From Meiothermus rufus DSM 22234 (lineage in GTDB: Bacteria > Deinococcota > Deinococci > Deinococcales > Thermaceae), in the NCBI RefSeq assembly GCF_000423425.1, contig NZ_AUHY01000014.1:1-58264 (forward strand): a stretch of 58,264 nt of DNA, in the 5' to 3' direction. Every line of letters starts with the position of its first letter. Positions within the stretch are counted from its first letter, which is position 1. Positions 43,345-52,681 of the stretch are shown piece after piece. The notes below the pieces were generated by a model, which was not told the origin of the DNA, did no database searches, and saw only the letters and a list, made by a program, of their open reading frames with translations. The translations under genes were made by a program, and so were the position numbers.

Positions 43345-45219
43345 ATGGGTCGGTACTTTTTTCTCTTGGTCAACTTGCTGGTGCTCCTCACCATGCTCCT
43401 GGCCCCCTGGGCGGTTCCAATGCGGGAGTTCGATGGCACCGGTTACCTCCTCAACCCCCTGGGGCCGATAAACCCCCAGGGTCTCGCCTTGCCGGAGGGG
43501 CTTACCTTTGGCTGGATCGGCCCAGTCTTCGTCCTTTGGATTTTGCTGCTTTTGGTTGCCAGCGGCGTGCTGTTTTTGCCCAATGCCGAAAGCCGGGCTC
43601 GAGGGCTCTACGTTCTGGGGGGTCTGGGCTTGGCCCTTTTCGCCCTCGAGGCTCTTCTTTTCTACCAGGCGGTGAGCGCGGCCAATGAAGCCGCCTTGGC
43701 CGCCGGCGCCCGCCGCCCGCCCTTGCGCCGTTTTGCCCTATCGCTAGGGATGTACGCTGGCTTCTTTTACTCGCTGGCCCTGCTGTTGCTGGCCCGGATG
43801 CAGCTTCCGGGGGGGCGGGCCTTCCTGGTACGGCTGCGGGGCGTGGTGGTGCCGGTTTTTTCCCTCTTGCTGGCGGTGGTGGTAGGGGCTTTAGTGGTGG
43901 CTGTTCTGAGGCCCGGCCTGGGCACCGAAGGGGTGGAGGGGGTGGGCCTGCGCGAACTGGTGGCGGGGAAGCTCGACTTGGTGACCTACACCTTCCAGAT
44001 TCTCTTCAGCCCCATTCTGAGCTTGCCCGGCCTGTTCAATAGCCTGGCCTTTGCGACGCCGCTTATCTTTACTGGCTTGGCGGTGTCTTTTGGTTTCCGC
44101 GCGGGCTTGTTCAACATCGGGGCCCCAGGCCAGCTCACCATCGGTGCGCTGTTCGCCATGCTGGCGGGGGTATACCTGCCCCTGCCGGGCTGGCTGCTCC
44201 TGCCAGCGGCTATCCTGGCCGCGGCCCTAGGTGGGGCCTTGTGGGGGGGCATTGTGGGCTGGCTCAAGGCCCGCTTTGGCGCCAACGAGGTCATCAACAC
44301 CATCATGATGAACTACATTGCCGCTTCGGTACTGCTGTTTATGCTGGCCGCCAACGAGTACCGCTTTTTCGGCCAGACGGTGCGCCTGCCCTTCAAGGCC
44401 GAAGGCTTCGAGGGGCGCAGCGAGGAGATGCAGGAAGGGGCCCGCATCCCCCTGATGATTCATATCCTGGCTCCCGACAGCACCTTTTCCTGGGCTTTGC
44501 CTTTGGCAGTGGTGGCTGCGCTGGGGGCCTACTATGGCTTTAGGCGCTGGGAGCTGGGTCAACGCCTCTTGCTGACCATAGTAGCCATGGTGCTGGGCTT
44601 TGCGCTGGGCGGGCTGCTGCCTGGCTTCCCAGTGACCATCAGCTCAGCGCTGGCCTCACAGCTGCTCAACGGCTCCTTCCTGATCGCCATTTTGGCCTTG
44701 CTCTTCTACAACTTCTACCTTTTCCGTACCTCTGCGGGGTACGAGCTGCGGGCCACTGGTCTGGCACCCAAAGCCGCCGACTACGCCGGGGTGAACCTCA
44801 AGCGGAAAACCGTCCTGACCATGGTGATCGCGGGAGCCTTGGCGGGGTTGGCGGCTACCCACTACGTGCTGGGGGCCGGTATGGACGGCACCTACCGGCT
44901 CAAGACGGCCATTCCGGCCAGCGTCGGCTTCGATGGTATCGCCGTGGCGCTGATGGGCCAGAACATGCCCCTGGGCATCTTTCTCTCGGCCACCCTGTTC
45001 GGCGTGCTGTTGGCCGGGGGGGTCTCGCTCAATGCGCAGCTGGGTATCAGCAACCAGATCATCCAGGTGCTTCAGGCCCTGATTATCCTGTTTATTGCGG
45101 TGGGAGGGCTGCTGCCGCGCTACTTCACCGATCCGTTGCGGGCCGCCCAGATCGAGACCGAGGCCAAGGCCGAGCAGGAGGCCCGGCAGGCCAAGTCCGC
45201 ACCTGCAGGAGGAAACTAA
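43345..45219 (+). CDS. ABC importer permease (BMP/nucleoside type), extended
   Basis: A 624-residue membrane protein. The C-terminal two-thirds is a BPD_transp_2 permease (FRAGLFNIGAPGQLTIGALF, ANEVINTIMMNYIAASVLLF, RTSAGYELRATGLAPKAADY, GLAATHYVLGAGMDGTYRLK). The first 230 residues add about five further helices not normal for this family, and residues about 345-440 insert an extra hydrophilic plus hydrophobic segment. It pairs with the permease starting 3 bp downstream. Its ATPase and binding protein are probably those at 55-58 kb. Nucleosides or simple sugars are the usual cargo. Confidence 0.88.
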   Translation: MGRYFFLLVNLLVLLTMLLAPWAVPMREFDGTGYLLNPLGPINPQGLALPEGLTFGWIGPVFVLWILLLLVASGVLFLPNAESRARGLYVLGGLGLALFALEALLFYQAVSAANEAALAAGARRPPLRRFALSLGMYAGFFYSLALLLLARMQLPGGRAFLVRLRGVVVPVFSLLLAVVVGALVVAVLRPGLGTEGVEGVGLRELVAGKLDLVTYTFQILFSPILSLPGLFNSLAFATPLIFTGLAVSFGFRAGLFNIGAPGQLTIGALFAMLAGVYLPLPGWLLLPAAILAAALGGALWGGIVGWLKARFGANEVINTIMMNYIAASVLLFMLAANEYRFFGQTVRLPFKAEGFEGRSEEMQEGARIPLMIHILAPDSTFSWALPLAVVAALGAYYGFRRWELGQRLLLTIVAMVLGFALGGLLPGFPVTISSALASQLLNGSFLIAILALLFYNFYLFRTSAGYELRATGLAPKAADYAGVNLKRKTVLTMVIAGALAGLAATHYVLGAGMDGTYRLKTAIPASVGFDGIAVALMGQNMPLGIFLSATLFGVLLAGGVSLNAQLGISNQIIQVLQALIILFIAVGGLLPRYFTDPLRAAQIETEAKAEQEARQAKSAPAGGN

Positions 45220-45222
45220 GCC

Positions 45223-46134
45223 ATGGAGATTGTTATCGCGCTCTTTTTTTCCACCCTGCGCCAGGCCGCGCCGCTTTTGCTGACCTCGCTGGGCGGGTTG
45301 TTTTCCGAGCGCAGCGGGGTAGTGAACATTGCCCTCGAGGGCATGATTCTCTTTGGTGCCGCTGCCGCGGCCATCACCGTGAACCGCATCGAGGTAGCTA
45401 CCGGGGGGCAGGTGGCCTTCTGGATTCCCTGGGTGGGTTTGCTGGCCGGGGCCTTGGTGGGCGGGCTGGTGGGCCTGGTGCACGCCATCGCCTGTATCCG
45501 CTATCGGGCTGACCAGATTGTCTCTGGTACAGCCATTAACATCGCCGCCCTGGGGGCGCCCTCCATCGTGCTGCAGGTGCTCTACAACAACACCTCCACC
45601 TCGCAGGAGGTAGTCAACCGGCTGCCCAATGTGCCTTTGGGGCCGGGCAGCGTCTCGATTCTGGTCATCGTGGCCTTTTTGCTGGTGCCGCTGGTCTGGT
45701 GGGTGCTGTTCAAGACCCCCTGGGGGCTGCGCCTGCGGGCGGTGGGCGAGCACCCCGAGGCCGCCGAGACCATGGGCGTGAATGTGATCCGGATGCGCTA
45801 TACAGCGGTGATTTTGTCCGGGGTACTGGCGGGGATTGCTGGGGCCTATCTCTCGATTGGCTTCCTCAACCAGTTCATCCGGGCCATGAGCGCGGGGGCG
45901 GGCTTTATTGCCCTGGCGGCCCTCATCTTCGGCAAGTGGCATCCCTTTGGGGTGCTGGGGGCTACCTTGCTCTTTGGCTTTGCCCAAGCCCTGGCCATCC
46001 AGCTTCAGGGGGGCGATATTCTACCCGCCACCATCGTGCAGGCCATGCCCTTTATCCTGACCATGCTGGTGCTGGCCGGCTTCATCGGTCGCAGCCGTCC
46101 GCCGGCGGCGGTGGGCAAGCCCTACGACAAGTAG
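45223..46134 (+). CDS. ABC importer permease, second subunit (YufQ-like)
   Basis: A 303-residue BPD_transp_2 permease with about eight to nine helices: LGGLFSERSGVVNIALEGMI, YRADQIVSGTAINIAALGAP, LRLRAVGEHPEAAETMGVNV (the EAA-like cytoplasmic loop), then LAGIAGAYLSIG. Follows the first permease with a 3-bp gap and GGAGGAAA ribosome-binding site inside its 3' end. Forms the heterodimeric channel of a BMP-type importer. Confidence 0.9.
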   Translation: MEIVIALFFSTLRQAAPLLLTSLGGLFSERSGVVNIALEGMILFGAAAAAITVNRIEVATGGQVAFWIPWVGLLAGALVGGLVGLVHAIACIRYRADQIVSGTAINIAALGAPSIVLQVLYNNTSTSQEVVNRLPNVPLGPGSVSILVIVAFLLVPLVWWVLFKTPWGLRLRAVGEHPEAAETMGVNVIRMRYTAVILSGVLAGIAGAYLSIGFLNQFIRAMSAGAGFIALAALIFGKWHPFGVLGATLLFGFAQALAIQLQGGDILPATIVQAMPFILTMLVLAGFIGRSRPPAAVGKPYDK

Positions 46135-46166
46135 GGGGCTGGCCCACAGAATCCAGGTTTGTGGGG

Positions 46167-46802
46167 CTACACTTCAAAGGCCCTTTGCGGCACAAGCTGC
46201 ACGTAGGCCACGGCCCGGGCCACCGTCGAGAAGCCCAGCAGCAGCAGGTACATGCTTATTTGTAGGGGTAGCCAGGTCGAAAGGGTCGAGACCAGGACCA
46301 AAGCCTCGAGGATGGCAATCAACAAAAGGTGCTGGCCCAATCCCCCCTGCTGCATCAGGTCCCAGCCTTTGCGAATGGCTTTTTGCCAGGTCTGTTCGTC
46401 GTCTACCATGATCTGGAAGGTGTAGAACCACAGCAGGTGGATGGCCATCAGACCCAGATACCCCAGAAGCGAGGCCAGCAGAGCATTCGGCACCGCGACC
46501 GGAAGGCCGACCACAAACGCTGCCAGGGCGCTGGTTACAAACACCATTCCCGCCACGATATTGTGCCCGCTGACATGGCCCCACAGGGCCTCGGGGTGCC
46601 ACGCCCCCGTGCGGGCATAACGGGTTAGAACCGTGTAGAGGCCTACCTGCATGGGCCCGGCCAGCAGGCCCAGGGTAAACAGGCTAACCAACAGGGCTTG
46701 GATCAGCAGCCAGACAGTGCCCAAGGGGTGCTGGGCCAAAAGCCCAAAGCTACGGGTGAGCACCTTGCCGATGTCAAGCACCCTGCCCCCCGAGAAACCC
46801 AT
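46167..46802 (-). CDS. Hypothetical integral membrane protein, 211 aa
   Basis: The start is placed at ATG 46802 (MGFSGGRVLDIGKVLTRSFG); the frame reaches 46889 but the extra residues do not look coding and overlap ricT. About six helices (TVWLLIQALLVSLFTLGLLA, AFVVGLPVAVPNALLASLLG, LLLIAILEALVLVSTLS). Resembles uncharacterised DUF975/YesL-like proteins in general pattern, but I cannot name a family with confidence. Confidence 0.55.
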   Translation of the reverse strand: MGFSGGRVLDIGKVLTRSFGLLAQHPLGTVWLLIQALLVSLFTLGLLAGPMQVGLYTVLTRYARTGAWHPEALWGHVSGHNIVAGMVFVTSALAAFVVGLPVAVPNALLASLLGYLGLMAIHLLWFYTFQIMVDDEQTWQKAIRKGWDLMQQGGLGQHLLLIAILEALVLVSTLSTWLPLQISMYLLLLGFSTVARAVAYVQLVPQRAFEV

Positions 46803-46885
46803 AGCGCTTGCTGAGGGGCATAGTGGTTCCAAGTGTAGCAGAGTGGACTGGGTCGAACATCGGCCCTCGCTGGCCCAAAGGTGGG

Positions 46886-47665
46886 TCACTCCGGCTTTAG
46901 CTCGCTTTTGTGTACGGTAACCAGGCTGCCCTCCTCGGTGAGTAGCTCCACGGTTCCGGCCAGGGGGTTGAGCTTGGCCACTTTGCCGCAGGTGCCGTGG
47001 ATGCTACAGACCTTGGCGTTCTTGCGCGGTAGGTCGGCCAGAAGCTCCTGGTAGAGGTCGTGCTCGTACTGCAGGCAGCACAGCAAGCGACCACATGGCC
47101 CCGAGATTTTTTCTGGTGAGAGGGGAAGCTGCTGGTCGCGGGCCATCTTGATGGAGACCTGGGCAAAGTCCTGTAGCCAGCTCGAGCAACACGACTCCAT
47201 GCCGCAGGCCCCCAGGGTTCCCAGGTAGGCCGTCCGGTCGCGCGGGCCTTGGGCGATAAACTCCACTCGAGCCCCCGCGAGCTTGTTCAGTTCGCCCACC
47301 CAGCGCCGCAGGTCGATGCGCTTTTCGGCGGCATAGTAAACCGATAGGTGGCCTGCATCCAGGGTAAAAGCGCAGCCCAGTACCTTGGCCTCGAGGCCCT
47401 CCCGGCGCAGCCGGGCCTTGAGCCACCAGTGCACCTCCTCAGCCCGTGCCTTGAGGCGGGCTTGTTTTTCCAAGTCCTGGGGGGTGGCTAGGCGTACCAC
47501 CTCCCCTGCAGGCTGGCCCGGGCGGGGCGCCGTGCGCACCTTGGCCAGCTCGAGGCCCCGTTTGCTCTGAACCACCACCCAGCTATCCAGAGGCGGGGCG
47601 GGCTCGCTAAAACGATAATCGTAGATTTTAGGGCTGTGCGCAAACCGCACGCCGACACATTGCAT
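46886..47665 (-). CDS. ricT: PSP1-domain protein RicT (YaaT)
   Basis: A 259-residue protein with the PSP1 C-terminal domain and the cysteine-rich core: CGMESCCSSWLQDF, GPCGRLLCCLQYEHDLY and CSIHGTCGKVAKLNPL. In Bacillus, RicT with RicA and RicF forms an Fe-S complex that affects mRNA maturation by RNase Y. ATG 47665 is chosen because GGGGGAGG precedes it. It lies just downstream of holB, the order kept in Firmicutes (holB-yaaT). Confidence 0.9.
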   Translation of the reverse strand: MQCVGVRFAHSPKIYDYRFSEPAPPLDSWVVVQSKRGLELAKVRTAPRPGQPAGEVVRLATPQDLEKQARLKARAEEVHWWLKARLRREGLEAKVLGCAFTLDAGHLSVYYAAEKRIDLRRWVGELNKLAGARVEFIAQGPRDRTAYLGTLGACGMESCCSSWLQDFAQVSIKMARDQQLPLSPEKISGPCGRLLCCLQYEHDLYQELLADLPRKNAKVCSIHGTCGKVAKLNPLAGTVELLTEEGSLVTVHKSELKPE

Positions 47666-47757
47666 GTGAACCTCCCCCAAAAAGGGCAGAATTCTGTACG
47701 AAGAGACTGCCGCCAAGGCAATCTTCCCTCAGCCTATCGCAGGATAGGCCGGTAGGG

Positions 47758-48645
47758 CTAGAGCCGGGCCAGCCGCAAGGCCAGCCAGGTTACCACCAGA
47801 TCCTCGCTCACATAGGCGGCCAGGGCATCCTGGGCCTGGGCCAGGGCCTCGAGGGCTTGCCGGTAGGCCGGTTGCTCTGGGGAGAGGGCCTGGCCCAGCC
47901 GGCGGGCCAGGTAGGGCAAGGCCTCCTCCAACTCGCCCAGTAGCTGCAAGGCTTCCAGGGTCTGGGCGGGCCCGCCCCGTGGCCCCATGGCCTCCAGCAC
48001 CCCTTCCACCCGGCTAGTCAGCCGGGCCAAGTCCTGGGGGTGCTCGAGGGCCCAGCGAAGCCGCCCCACCGAGCCCTGGGCAAAGGCCAGGGCCTCCGGG
48101 TCGGTGCTCAGGGTACGCAGTTCGGCCTCGGGCAGAGGGGCAAACCCTACCTCGAGGCTGCGGCTGGCCAGGGTGGGCAGCACCAGCTCGCGGCTGGGGG
48201 CCACCAGCACGATTCGGGCAAAGCCGGGGGGCTCCTCCAGCAGCTTGAGCAGGGCATTGGCGGCGGCCTCGCCCAGCCAGTGGGCCCCGTCGATCACCGC
48301 CACCTTGACCCGAAAGCGGGGGTAGGTGCTCATCCACTCCAGCAGGCTGGGCTCCTCCTGCCCCTCACGGGGGGCAATCTGCTCTAGGCGAATCTGGGGA
48401 AGGCGGGCTTTGCGCCCAGTCTTGGTCTCGCTTTGCGGGCCGATCTCCAGGTAGTCGGGGTGGGGTTCTAGCCGGCAGGAAGGGCATGCCCCGCAGGGAG
48501 GGAAGCCCTGGGCACAATTAAGCCCGGCGGCGAACCAGCGGGCTACCGTGCGCCGGCCCACCCCTTCCGGGCCGCTGAACAGAAAGGTTTGGGCCTTCAG
48601 CCTGGGCAAAGTCTCGAGGATGTGCCGATGCCCAAGGACCTTCAT
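47758..48645 (-). CDS. holB: DNA polymerase III delta' subunit
   Basis: A 295-residue clamp-loader subunit. It opens MKVLGHRHILETLPRL, has the degenerate P-loop FSGPEGVGRRT, a zinc knuckle CAQGFPPCGACPSC, sensor segment VAVIDGAHWLGEAAANALLK followed by LLEEPP, and the C-terminal collar region. Delta' is the stator of the clamp loader. The start lies one base after the stop of the phosphoesterase gene; the frame beyond it is not coding. Confidence 0.92.
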   Translation of the reverse strand: MKVLGHRHILETLPRLKAQTFLFSGPEGVGRRTVARWFAAGLNCAQGFPPCGACPSCRLEPHPDYLEIGPQSETKTGRKARLPQIRLEQIAPREGQEEPSLLEWMSTYPRFRVKVAVIDGAHWLGEAAANALLKLLEEPPGFARIVLVAPSRELVLPTLASRSLEVGFAPLPEAELRTLSTDPEALAFAQGSVGRLRWALEHPQDLARLTSRVEGVLEAMGPRGGPAQTLEALQLLGELEEALPYLARRLGQALSPEQPAYRQALEALAQAQDALAAYVSEDLVVTWLALRLARL

Positions 48646-48646
48646 A

Positions 48647-49384
48647 CTATTTGCCCAAGACCAGCCGCTCGTAAAGCCACATGGGGAAGCGCTCGTGGTG
48701 CAGCCGGGCAAGCACCTGCTCGAGGTTGTACTTGACCCGGAAAAACTCCACGGTGTCCTCGGTTGGGTTCCAGATGGCGTAGGCCGCGCCCACCACCCCG
48801 TCGCGGGGCTGGCCGGTGGAACCCGGGTTGACGATAGCCCGCACCCTTGGGGCCACGATGAGCTCGCCTCCCTGGGCGTAGCGCTGGTAGCGGAGCATCG
48901 GGCTGGTGGCCTTGGGGTTTGCCAGGTAGAGGTAGCTGCCGGCCAGATGGGTATGGCCGTGAAAAATCCAGCGGTGGGACACCCGCTCGAACACCTCGCG
49001 GGCCTGCTCCAGTTCCTCGAGGTAGGCCATCGGGTCGAGCGGGCTGCCGTGCACCAGTAAGGCCCCTTCCACCTCGGTGGTCCAGGGTAGCTGGGAGAGG
49101 TACTCGCGGTTCTCGGGGGTTAAGCGCTCGGCCTGCCAGGCCAGAATCTCCAGCACCGGCCCGTCGACCTGCATAGACTCTATGTCCAGTAGCCAGATGT
49201 CGTGGTTGCCCAGTACCCCCTTGGCATTGACGGAGCGCAGCCAGTCCAGCACCCGGTTGACGTCGGGGTAGTAGCCTACCGCATCGCCCAGGAAGAGCAC
49301 TTGGTCGTAACCCCGGGCCTCCTTGAGGATGGCCTCGAGGGCGGGCCAGTTGCCGTGGAGGTCGGAAACGATCAGATAGCGCAC
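48647..49384 (-). CDS. Calcineurin-like metallophosphoesterase
   Basis: A 245-residue metallophosphoesterase with the complete motif series: VSDLHGN, FLGDAVGYY, VLGNHD, LLVHGSP and IFHGHTH, binding two metals. Related to YfcE/MPE proteins that cleave phosphodiesters; substrate unknown. Likely co-transcribed with holB and ricT downstream. Confidence 0.9.
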   Translation of the reverse strand: MRYLIVSDLHGNWPALEAILKEARGYDQVLFLGDAVGYYPDVNRVLDWLRSVNAKGVLGNHDIWLLDIESMQVDGPVLEILAWQAERLTPENREYLSQLPWTTEVEGALLVHGSPLDPMAYLEELEQAREVFERVSHRWIFHGHTHLAGSYLYLANPKATSPMLRYQRYAQGGELIVAPRVRAIVNPGSTGQPRDGVVGAAYAIWNPTEDTVEFFRVKYNLEQVLARLHHERFPMWLYERLVLGK

Positions 49385-49443
49385 AGCCTTACCATCATAC
49401 CCCCTTGCCCGCCAAAGAGGCGTGCAGAGGCTGAGTCCAAAAA

Positions 49444-51021
49444 CTACCGATTTTCTCTTAGGCGGAAGCGCTGAATCTTGCCGGTGGGGGTGAGGGGCAG
49501 TTCATCCACATAGTGCACCTCTCTGGGGTAGGCGTGGTGCCCTACCCGCTGGCGCACCTCCTCCTGCAAGGCCTGGGTTAGACCGGGCGTGCCCACCTGC
49601 CCCGGGCGGAGCTTGATGTAGGCCACGATGCGCTGGCCCCGCTGGGCGTCGGCCACCCCTACGACCGCCGCCATGGCCACCGCGGGGTGGTGCAGCAGGG
49701 CTTCTTCCACCTCGAAGGGGCTGATACGATACCCGGCGCTTTTGATTAGGTCGTCAGCGCGGGCTTTGAACCACAGGTAGCTGTCCTCGTCTTTGCTGCC
49801 CAGGTCGCCGGTTTTCAGGTAGGGGCCGATGAACTTCTGCTCTGTGGCCTCGGGGTTGTTCCAGTACGCTAAAAAAGCGACCGGATCGGGGGTGCGCAAG
49901 GCGATCTCGCCCACCTCGCCGGGGGGCAGCGGCTGGCCGGCCTCATCGATGATCTCAACCTGGTGGCCGGGGTAGGGGAGCCCCATGGAGCCAGGGCGGA
50001 TGGGGTCGGTGGTGTAGCTGTTGCCTACCAGCAGGTTGGCCTCGGTCTGGCCATAAAACTCGTTGACCGGTAGGCCGAAATTCGCCTCCACCCAGGCCAG
50101 AAGCTCAGCGCCCAAGGGTTCGCCCCCCGAGTGAATGCTCTTCAGTGCAGGAGGGTTTTTGATGTGCTCGAGCTGGCGTAGCAGCTTGAGCGCGGTGGGG
50201 AAGAGGAAGGTGTGGGTCACCCTTTGGCTTCGCAGAAGGTGCAGGGCCTCTTCGGGGTCGAAGCGCCTCGAGCGGTAGGCCACCACGGTGTAGCCCCCGG
50301 CCCAGGCACACAGCAGCACGTTGAGCAGCCCGCCAATCCAGGCCCAGTCGGCTGCCGACCAGTAGATGGCCTCTTCCCCTGGGAAGTTGCAGAACATGCG
50401 AAAACCGGGCAGATGGCCCAGCAGGGTGCGGTGTGGCAGCAGAACCCCCTTGGGCTTGCCGGTGGTGCCGGAAGTGTAGATCAGTAGGGCGGGGTCCTCG
50501 GCCCGGGTGGGGTGGGGGGTAAACTCGGGGTGGGCTGCCCCTAGGTTTTCCAGGATCTGCTCCCGGTAAATGACCGGCAGATCGGCGGGCCGCTTTAGGT
50601 CCAGCGCCTCGAGGGCTGCCCGCTCGGCGATCAGTAGGCGGGCTCCGGCGTGTTCCAGCCGGTACAGCAAAGCATCCCGCCCAAACAGAAGGGAGAGCGG
50701 CAGGGCAATGGCCCCCAGCTTGTAAAGGGCTAGGTGAGCCAAGGCCAGCTCGAGGGACTGGCCCATTAAGAGCCCTACCCGGTCTCTGGGTCTTAGGCCC
50801 TGGGCTTGTAAAAAGTTGGCCAGCCGGTTGGAGAGCTGGTGTAGCTCGGCGAAGGTGGTTTGCCGTTGCAGTTGGGGTTCGATCAGGGCCGGGCGGTGGG
50901 GGTGTTTTTGGGCAGCGCGGCCTACCGTAGCCTCGGCCAGGTTGAAGAAGGCCGGCACCTGCCAGCAAAACTGCTGGGCTAGCACGGCTCTGGGAGCGGG
51001 GGCAAAGCGCAGGCTGTCCAC
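49444..51021 (-). CDS. AMP-dependent acyl-CoA synthetase (medium-chain type)
   Basis: A 525-residue adenylate-forming enzyme: QTTFAELHQLSNRLANFLQA, ATP loop IYTSGTTGKPKG, NEFYGQTEANLL, hinge KARADDLIKSAGYRISPFEV, and LPLTPTGKIQRFRLREN. YGQTE instead of WWQTE and the size suggest a medium-chain or benzoate-type acid and not acetate. GTG at 51021 is chosen because GGAAGGAAAA lies upstream and because the longer frame would overlap the divergent gene at 51061. Confidence 0.88.
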   Translation of the reverse strand: MDSLRFAPAPRAVLAQQFCWQVPAFFNLAEATVGRAAQKHPHRPALIEPQLQRQTTFAELHQLSNRLANFLQAQGLRPRDRVGLLMGQSLELALAHLALYKLGAIALPLSLLFGRDALLYRLEHAGARLLIAERAALEALDLKRPADLPVIYREQILENLGAAHPEFTPHPTRAEDPALLIYTSGTTGKPKGVLLPHRTLLGHLPGFRMFCNFPGEEAIYWSAADWAWIGGLLNVLLCAWAGGYTVVAYRSRRFDPEEALHLLRSQRVTHTFLFPTALKLLRQLEHIKNPPALKSIHSGGEPLGAELLAWVEANFGLPVNEFYGQTEANLLVGNSYTTDPIRPGSMGLPYPGHQVEIIDEAGQPLPPGEVGEIALRTPDPVAFLAYWNNPEATEQKFIGPYLKTGDLGSKDEDSYLWFKARADDLIKSAGYRISPFEVEEALLHHPAVAMAAVVGVADAQRGQRIVAYIKLRPGQVGTPGLTQALQEEVRQRVGHHAYPREVHYVDELPLTPTGKIQRFRLRENR

Positions 51022-51060
51022 TTTTCCTTCCAATATACTGGCCCTGGGGGCTATTTTGCT

Positions 51061-51654
51061 ATGCCAAAGACCGCTACGCCGCCAGCCCATTGGCTCACCG
51101 CTTTGCTGGAGGAACGAACCCGAACCCTGGTGGACGAGTTCGGCAGTTTTTACGCCTCGCTCGAGGGGGCCTACGGGGGCGAGACCCTGCTATTGTGGAT
51201 GCCGGCTTCTTGGCTGGAGGAGGTGCTGCCCCAGCTACCCCATCGCTTCAAGGGACGGCTGGTGCTGGGCCTCGACTTTTCCGAAGGCCATGCGGCTCCC
51301 TTTGCCCGGGCCCTCTACTGGGCCAGCCCGCGCCGGGCGCTGGTGGTGTGTGCGGGGGAGGGCTTGGGCATCCGCTACCCTGGCCAAAAAGAAGTGGCCG
51401 AGGGGGTGTGGGTTCCCTGGGACGACCCCCGCCAGGCTCGGCTGCTCGAGGTGGCGCTCAGGCCGGAGTTTGGCTACCTCGAGCCCAGGGCCTATGCCCC
51501 CTGGGAAGCCCCGGCCCCGGCCCCACTGCCTACCTTTGAAGGGCCGCGGGTAGGGGCCTTGGGCTGGGCCCAGGGTATACCCACCTACGGCATAGGTCTG
51601 GTAGGCTTAGGAGGAAGCCTCGAGGCCCTGCTCCGCGCCTGGCGAATGGCCTAG
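51061..51654 (+). CDS. Hypothetical protein, 197 aa
   Basis: Not recognised. A globular soluble protein rich in Leu, Pro and Gly (ETLLLWMPASWLEEVLPQLP, ALVVCAGEGLGIRYPGQKEV). Transcribed divergently from the acyl-CoA synthetase with a 39-bp gap. Ends 45 bp before a small membrane protein gene on the same strand. Confidence 0.55.
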   Translation: MPKTATPPAHWLTALLEERTRTLVDEFGSFYASLEGAYGGETLLLWMPASWLEEVLPQLPHRFKGRLVLGLDFSEGHAAPFARALYWASPRRALVVCAGEGLGIRYPGQKEVAEGVWVPWDDPRQARLLEVALRPEFGYLEPRAYAPWEAPAPAPLPTFEGPRVGALGWAQGIPTYGIGLVGLGGSLEALLRAWRMA

Positions 51655-51699
51655 CAGGTGGGGCTTCCAACCGGCAATTACTACACGAGGAGGAGTAGC

Positions 51700-51909
51700 G
51701 TGCTGTTTGCCATCCTGTTTACCATCGGCTCGATTCTGGTGACCTGGCTTCTGTACCTGGCCTTGCGCCCCCGCACCCTCGAGGTCGAAAGCGAGGGGGC
51801 TGACCTGCGCTATATCGGCATGGCCCTGATCCTGATCATCCTCACCGCGGCCACGGTGGCCTCGATGCTCATTCTGGGTAAGCTGGGCCAGGCGACCATT
51901 AGTTTCTAG
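51700..51909 (+). CDS. Small membrane protein, 69 aa
   Basis: GTG start preceded by GAGGAGGAGTAGC. Two membrane helices (LFAILFTIGSILVTWLLYLAL and IGMALILIILTAATVASMLI) joined by a charged loop. No family recognised. The frame extends to 51658 but has no ribosome-binding site there. Confidence 0.65.
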   Translation: MLFAILFTIGSILVTWLLYLALRPRTLEVESEGADLRYIGMALILIILTAATVASMLILGKLGQATISF

Positions 51910-51979
51910 TCTGGACTGGGCACAGACTGCTGCGTGCTGCAAGGCAGGCAGCAAGGCCCTCTTGAACTGGGCGCAGCCC

Positions 51980-52636
51980 TTACCGGTAAAGGCAGAGCAC
52001 CGTCAGGTACATCCCCAGGCTGCCCAGCAGCACGAACAGGTGCCAGAGGCCGTGGAAGCCCACCCGTTGCGGCAGCGGGTTGGGCCACTTGGTGGCGTAG
52101 ACCAGGGCCCCTAGGCTGTAGGCTACCCCACCGGCTATCAGGAACCCTAAGGCCCAGGGGGTAATGGCCAGCTTGGGCAGAAAAAAGACCGCGAGCCAGC
52201 CCATGCCCAGGTAGGTGGCGGTGTACAGCCAGCGGGGGGCCTTAAGGGTCACCAGTTTGAGGCCCACCCCCAGAGCGGCCAGGGTCCAGACCAGGCCCAA
52301 GGCCCAGGGCCGCCAGGCTGGCTCGAGGGCTTGTAAAAGCACAGGGGTGTAGGTTCCGGCGATAAAGAGAAAAATAGCGGCGTGATCCAGCTTACGTAGC
52401 CAGAGTAAGGCTCGTTCGGAGACCCGTAGGGCGTGGTAGAGGGCCGAGGAGGTGTACATCAGCACCATGCTGAGGCCGAAGACCAAAGCCCCGGCGACCT
52501 TGGCAGCACTGCCTTGGGTAAAGAACAGCAGCACTACCGTGCCAACCAGGCCCAATAGAGCTCCGGCGGCGTGGGAGAGGGCGTTGAAGGGCTCGCGGGC
52601 CCCCCGGCTGAACCAAGGAAAGGAGGGGTTCTTCAT
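51980..52636 (-). CDS. Hemolysin III family membrane protein (PAQR/YqfA type)
   Basis: A 218-residue seven-helix protein with the family motifs NALSHAAGALLGL, YTSSALYHAL, RKLDHAAIFLFIAGTYTPV and the C-terminal GFHGLWHLFVLLGS. The His and Asp residues are those that bind zinc in PAQR receptors. Role in bacteria unclear; linked to membrane homeostasis. Faces glnS across a 45-bp gap on the same strand. Confidence 0.9.
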   Translation of the reverse strand: MKNPSFPWFSRGAREPFNALSHAAGALLGLVGTVVLLFFTQGSAAKVAGALVFGLSMVLMYTSSALYHALRVSERALLWLRKLDHAAIFLFIAGTYTPVLLQALEPAWRPWALGLVWTLAALGVGLKLVTLKAPRWLYTATYLGMGWLAVFFLPKLAITPWALGFLIAGGVAYSLGALVYATKWPNPLPQRVGFHGLWHLFVLLGSLGMYLTVLCLYR

Positions 52637-52681
52637 AAACAGCCTGACCCTAGTGTAGCGGCTACGAGATGAGAGGGATGG

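Noticed and set aside
46141-46180. CCCACA...TGTGGG hairpin between the permease and a membrane-protein gene
   Set aside because: Long loop (about 10 nt), short stem and no T-tract on either strand.
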